From NCBI GenBank assembly GCA_028286245.1, contig JAQBRY010000004.1, positions 1 through 64,000 on the forward strand: a DNA stretch of 64,000 bases, given 5' to 3'. The notes beneath the pieces are model-generated. The model did no database searches, was not told the origin of the DNA, and saw only the letters and a program-made list of their open reading frames with translations. The stretch comes from Candidatus Saccharimonadota bacterium. GTDB taxonomy: Bacteria; Patescibacteriota; Saccharimonadia; Saccharimonadales; UBA4665. Positions 61,756 to 64,000 of this stretch are shown piece by piece; the first letter of the stretch is position 1; every line of letters starts with the position of its first letter. A program made the position numbers and the translations under genes.

Positions 61756-62764
61756 TGTTTCCTGTTTGAAGTTTGCTAAGTAAGTCCTGCGCGTAGCTTA
61801 GACACTCTGATTTAACTTCGTTAAAAGGCTTGCCGTCTGCGACCTTAAAACCACTGGCAAAGGCGTGGCCGCCGCCACCCATGTGCTCGGCGAGTTCTGC
61901 ACCGACGCCGTAGCCCGGATTGCAACGAATAGCACCCGTTACCTTACCATCGTCGTACGATTTAAACACGATGGCAATCTGCACGCCGGTGGCCTGCAGC
62001 ATGTCTCCTTGCACTAGTGGACCCGGGTTATACAGGGGGCTGTACTCGTTAATTTCGGCTTGCGGGATAGTAACGTGCGCAATAGTGCCCTCAAAGTCGA
62101 ACTGGGTGCGCTGTAATAAACGCCCCTTGTAGGCCAGAATAGTCCGTGGCATTTTGCTGTACTCGCGGCGTCGCTCCTCGAGGGCTGGCCGGTCAACGCC
62201 ACTTTTAATCATCTCACCCATAATCCGGTAGGTATCAGCCGAAGCTAGCTGATTACTGAGTCCCTGCGTATCACCAAGGATAGCCGTCATCATGCACTCC
62301 TGTGCTGCCACCGATACTTTCCATTCAAGCGCCTCGGCAATAGTATAAATAAGCTCGCCGGTAGACGACTTTTTATAATCATTAATCATGACTTCCGAAA
62401 AAGGAATAATCTGCTCCACCTTTTCGTGATGATCAAGCACAATGCATGGCTTAGCTGCCAGCCAAGACAGCTGACCGGTTTGCTGGAGTTTTTCAAGCAA
62501 CGACAGCGTGGAGGCATCTACAATAATACTGGCATCAAATTTGGCCGGCAACTCTTTGACTACCCGGTCCCAACCGGTCAGGTACTGTAAATACCCGGGC
62601 ATATCAACGCCGCAGTACAAACTTACTTGCTTGCCCATATCGGCTAGGAGATGTTCCATAGCGAGTGCGCTGCCGAGGCTATCGCCATCCGGGTTATCGG
62701 CTTGCACGACCACAATGTGCTGGGCAGCGTTCAGAATTTGAGTTATTTTTGGGAATTGTTCCAT
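61718..62764 (-). CDS. DHH/DHHA1 phosphoesterase (NrnA-like)
   Basis: 348 residues. VVVQADNPDGDSLGSALAM is the DHH motif I, IIVDAS motif II, VLDHHEK motif III, and the C-terminal DHHA1 domain ends with HMGGGGHAFASGF. Such enzymes degrade nanoRNA, pApA or pAp, linking RNA turnover with cyclic-di-AMP or sulfur metabolism. Cytoplasmic, Mn-dependent in the family. It overlaps cysS, unusual but consistent with co-regulation. Confidence 0.92.
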   Translation of the reverse strand: MEQFPKITQILNAAQHIVVVQADNPDGDSLGSALAMEHLLADMGKQVSLYCGVDMPGYLQYLTGWDRVVKELPAKFDASIIVDASTLSLLEKLQQTGQLSWLAAKPCIVLDHHEKVEQIIPFSEVMINDYKKSSTGELIYTIAEALEWKVSVAAQECMMTAILGDTQGLSNQLASADTYRIMGEMIKSGVDRPALEERRREYSKMPRTILAYKGRLLQRTQFDFEGTIAHVTIPQAEINEYSPLYNPGPLVQGDMLQATGVQIAIVFKSYDDGKVTGAIRCNPGYGVGAELAEHMGGGGHAFASGFKVADGKPFNEVKSECLSYAQDLLSKLQTGNSDETIQYAYSTN

Positions 62765-62842
62765 GGTACTGCTTGCTTAGTATTAATTGATAGCTTCTCT
62801 AGTAATAATGACACGTTACGATACCAGGGCCAAGTAAATGTT

Positions 62843-63448
62843 TTATAAGGCCCGCCGGCCCTCTAGGGCCCGCCCAAGTGTAATTTGATCGGCATATTCC
62901 AGGTCCACACCAACTGGTAGTCCGCGAGCCAACCGCGTAATACTCACATCCCTATTGCCAATCTGTTGCTGAATGTAGAGTGCGGTTGATTCCCCCTCCA
63001 CGCTGGCGTTGGTGGCCAGAATAATTTCGGTTACTTTATCTTCGTCAATACGTTGCACCAGCTCTTGGATGTGCAGCTGCTCGGGGCTGATGCCATCTAT
63101 CGGCGATACTAAGCCGCCCAGTACGTGGTAGGTGCCATGAAATTGATTAGTTTTTTCTAGAGCCACCAGGTCAAAGGGTTCAGCAACTACGGCTACGATA
63201 GTTTTATCGCGCCGAGGATCGGTATACAGATCCGAATACTCCTGGTCGGCTGATATAAGGGCAAATGTTTTTTTGCAGTAACCAATACCACCCTGTAGGT
63301 CTTTAAGACTTTCGGCCAGCTTAAGCGGCGCATCGCTGCTGTGTCGTACTAAGTAGTAGGCAAAGCGCTCGGCAGTGCGTGGACCCACACCGGGCAATGC
63401 ACCAAAAGCCTCAATTAAATCGGTGAGGGCCGGAGGAAGAATCTGCAT
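62843..63448 (-). CDS. recR: recombination protein RecR
   Basis: 201 residues, full length. Part of the RecFOR system loading RecA at gaps. LIEAFGALPGVGPRTAERFAYYL is the N-terminal HhH, and TEIILATNASVEGESTALYIQQQI is the Toprim core, closing with TRLARGLPVGVDLEYADQITLGRAL. The zinc region normally has four Cys; here only Cys in GYCKKTF remains, the second replaced by Thr and the last two by Tyr, so zinc is probably not bound. It starts nine bases after ybaB, the common pairing. Confidence 0.94.
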   Translation of the reverse strand: MQILPPALTDLIEAFGALPGVGPRTAERFAYYLVRHSSDAPLKLAESLKDLQGGIGYCKKTFALISADQEYSDLYTDPRRDKTIVAVVAEPFDLVALEKTNQFHGTYHVLGGLVSPIDGISPEQLHIQELVQRIDEDKVTEIILATNASVEGESTALYIQQQIGNRDVSITRLARGLPVGVDLEYADQITLGRALEGRRAL

Positions 63449-63456
63449 CGGGGGAG

Positions 63457-63750
63457 CTACAGCCCGAGATTGCCCAGGGCACCCATCATTGGTTGCATTT
63501 TTTCGGCAGCAATACGTTGGCTTTCTTGGATAGCTTCTTTAACAGCATCTTCGATCCAGCGCTCTAGCTGACCGATGTCAGTGACGTCAACGTATGACGG
63601 GTCAATGTGCACTTTTTTAAGTTTTTGCTCACCAGTGATTTCAACTTTGACGGCACCGTCACCCTTTTCGATGACAATAATCTGCTTTTGTAATTCTTTT
63701 TGAATTTTTTTAACGCGCATTAACATCTTAGCTTGGTCAAATCTGCTCAC
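63457..63750 (-). CDS. ybaB: YbaB/EbfC nucleoid-associated protein
   Basis: 97 residues, GTG start with GGGAGA ahead. MLMRVKKIQKELQKQIIVIEKGDGAVKVEITGEQKLKKVHID (in parts VKVEITGEQKLKKVHID) and the Met-rich end MQPMMGALGNLGL fit the family of small dimeric DNA-binding proteins. Upstream of recR as in most bacteria, though dnaX, its usual other neighbour, is not seen here. A TACAAT box at 63784-63789 is the likely promoter. Confidence 0.92.
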   Translation of the reverse strand: MSRFDQAKMLMRVKKIQKELQKQIIVIEKGDGAVKVEITGEQKLKKVHIDPSYVDVTDIGQLERWIEDAVKEAIQESQRIAAEKMQPMMGALGNLGL

Positions 63751-63783
63751 GATGGATCTCCCTGGTAATTAGTGTCTACCTCT

Positions 63784-63789
63784 ATTGTA
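63784..63789 (-). promoter_or_regulatory. -10 box of ybaB-recR
   Basis: TACAAT, 33 bases before the GTG at 63750; a normal leader with ribosome site follows. Confidence 0.45.
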
Positions 63790-63794
63790 GCAAG

Positions 63795-64000
63795 CTAGGG
63801 CTTTGAGCGAAAGCTTACCTGTGTAGCCTGGGCATGCGGCCAAGCAATAAAGTAACTGCGAAGATTGTAGCCGGCGCTCAGTAGAACGGCGAGTGTAATC
63901 AACCCAATGCCAATACTGCGGGCAAACGGGTTAATTGGAAAGGTGCGCAGCCAGTCGCGGAGTAGCCAGGCAATACCGGCGGCAGCGGCTAAATACGCCA
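63795..64000 (-). CDS. C-terminal end of a membrane protein (5' part outside window)
   Basis: 68 codons ending with TAG at 63795-63797. The translated end has LLRDWLRTFPINPFARSIG followed by a hydrophobic helix IGLITLAVLLSAGYNL and the tail RSYFIAWPHAQA. It is a polytopic membrane protein end, perhaps of a GT39-like or related transferase; the fragment is too short to say. Confidence 0.6.
   Translation of the reverse strand, partial: AYLAAAAGIAWLLRDWLRTFPINPFARSIGIGLITLAVLLSAGYNLRSYFIAWPHAQATQVSFRSKP

Overview
The window reads as chromosome of a Candidatus Saccharibacteria (TM7) bacterium, probably one of the larger-genome environmental lineages that carry a terminal oxidase. This is inference from gene content: dense packing, roughly balanced base composition, a full quinol oxidase beside NDH-2 and an FAD-linked dehydrogenase, many small lineage-restricted proteins, and LCP and glycosyltransferase envelope genes. 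UGA acts as a stop codon (for example in the ATGA overlaps at 29871-29874, 33640-33643 and 44809-44812), which argues against the UGA=Gly candidate phyla.

Layout. 1-1.3 kb: end of an F1 ATP synthase operon (atpD partial, atpC). 1.4-4.9 kb: unknown proteins, MscL and an aquaporin-like channel. 4.9-11.7 kb: UvrD-like helicase with a C-terminal nuclease, NDH-2 and a GlcD-like FAD oxidoreductase. 11.7-18.5 kb: OmpR-type two-component system, UPF0104 membrane protein, GT39-like and GT2 glycosyltransferases and an LCP protein (envelope glycopolymers). 18.5-24 kb: Crp-like regulator, a small membrane protein between two long palindromic elements, a PAS kinase/CheY operon and another UPF0104 protein. 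24-32.8 kb: glucose-6-phosphate isomerase, cupin, flavodoxin-like protein, then cyoABCDE with a haem-type membrane protein and an exported protein. 32.8-42.6 kb: ABC transporter, glycosyltransferase-like protein, Kup, FMN reductase, SanA-like protein, aldo-keto reductase, surface protein and S66 peptidase. 42.6-53.6 kb: hisS and then an accessory region: a GNAT-racemase fusion coupled to a VanX-like dipeptidase, a nitroreductase plus adenylate-forming enzyme pair, orphan proteins, and two homologous non-coding modules next to tRNA-Gln. 53.7-64 kb: CapA-like and VanY-like proteins, hydrolase, two GT4 enzymes, AI-2E transporter, cysS, nrnA-like DHH phosphoesterase, recR, ybaB and the end of a membrane protein.

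How it fits together. NDH-2 and the FAD dehydrogenase would feed quinol to the bo3-type oxidase, which with the ATP synthase makes a short respiratory chain. Haem and quinone synthesis genes, apart from haem O synthase, are not in this window. Three peptidoglycan-type peptidases (S66, VanX-like, VanY-like) and a racemase-like domain suggest handling of D-amino-acid peptides. LCP, GT and UPF0104 genes build the surface.

Two regulatory or structural themes stand out. Many genes carry a TATAnT box placed so that transcription would begin at or within a few bases of the start codon, a leaderless arrangement that also settles several start choices. Long imperfect palindromes recur at gene borders. 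Two of them form 157-nt modules with identical spacing next to tRNA-Gln and a decayed tRNA 3'-end copy, each just upstream of one small orphan gene, which suggests cassette-like growth at this tRNA.
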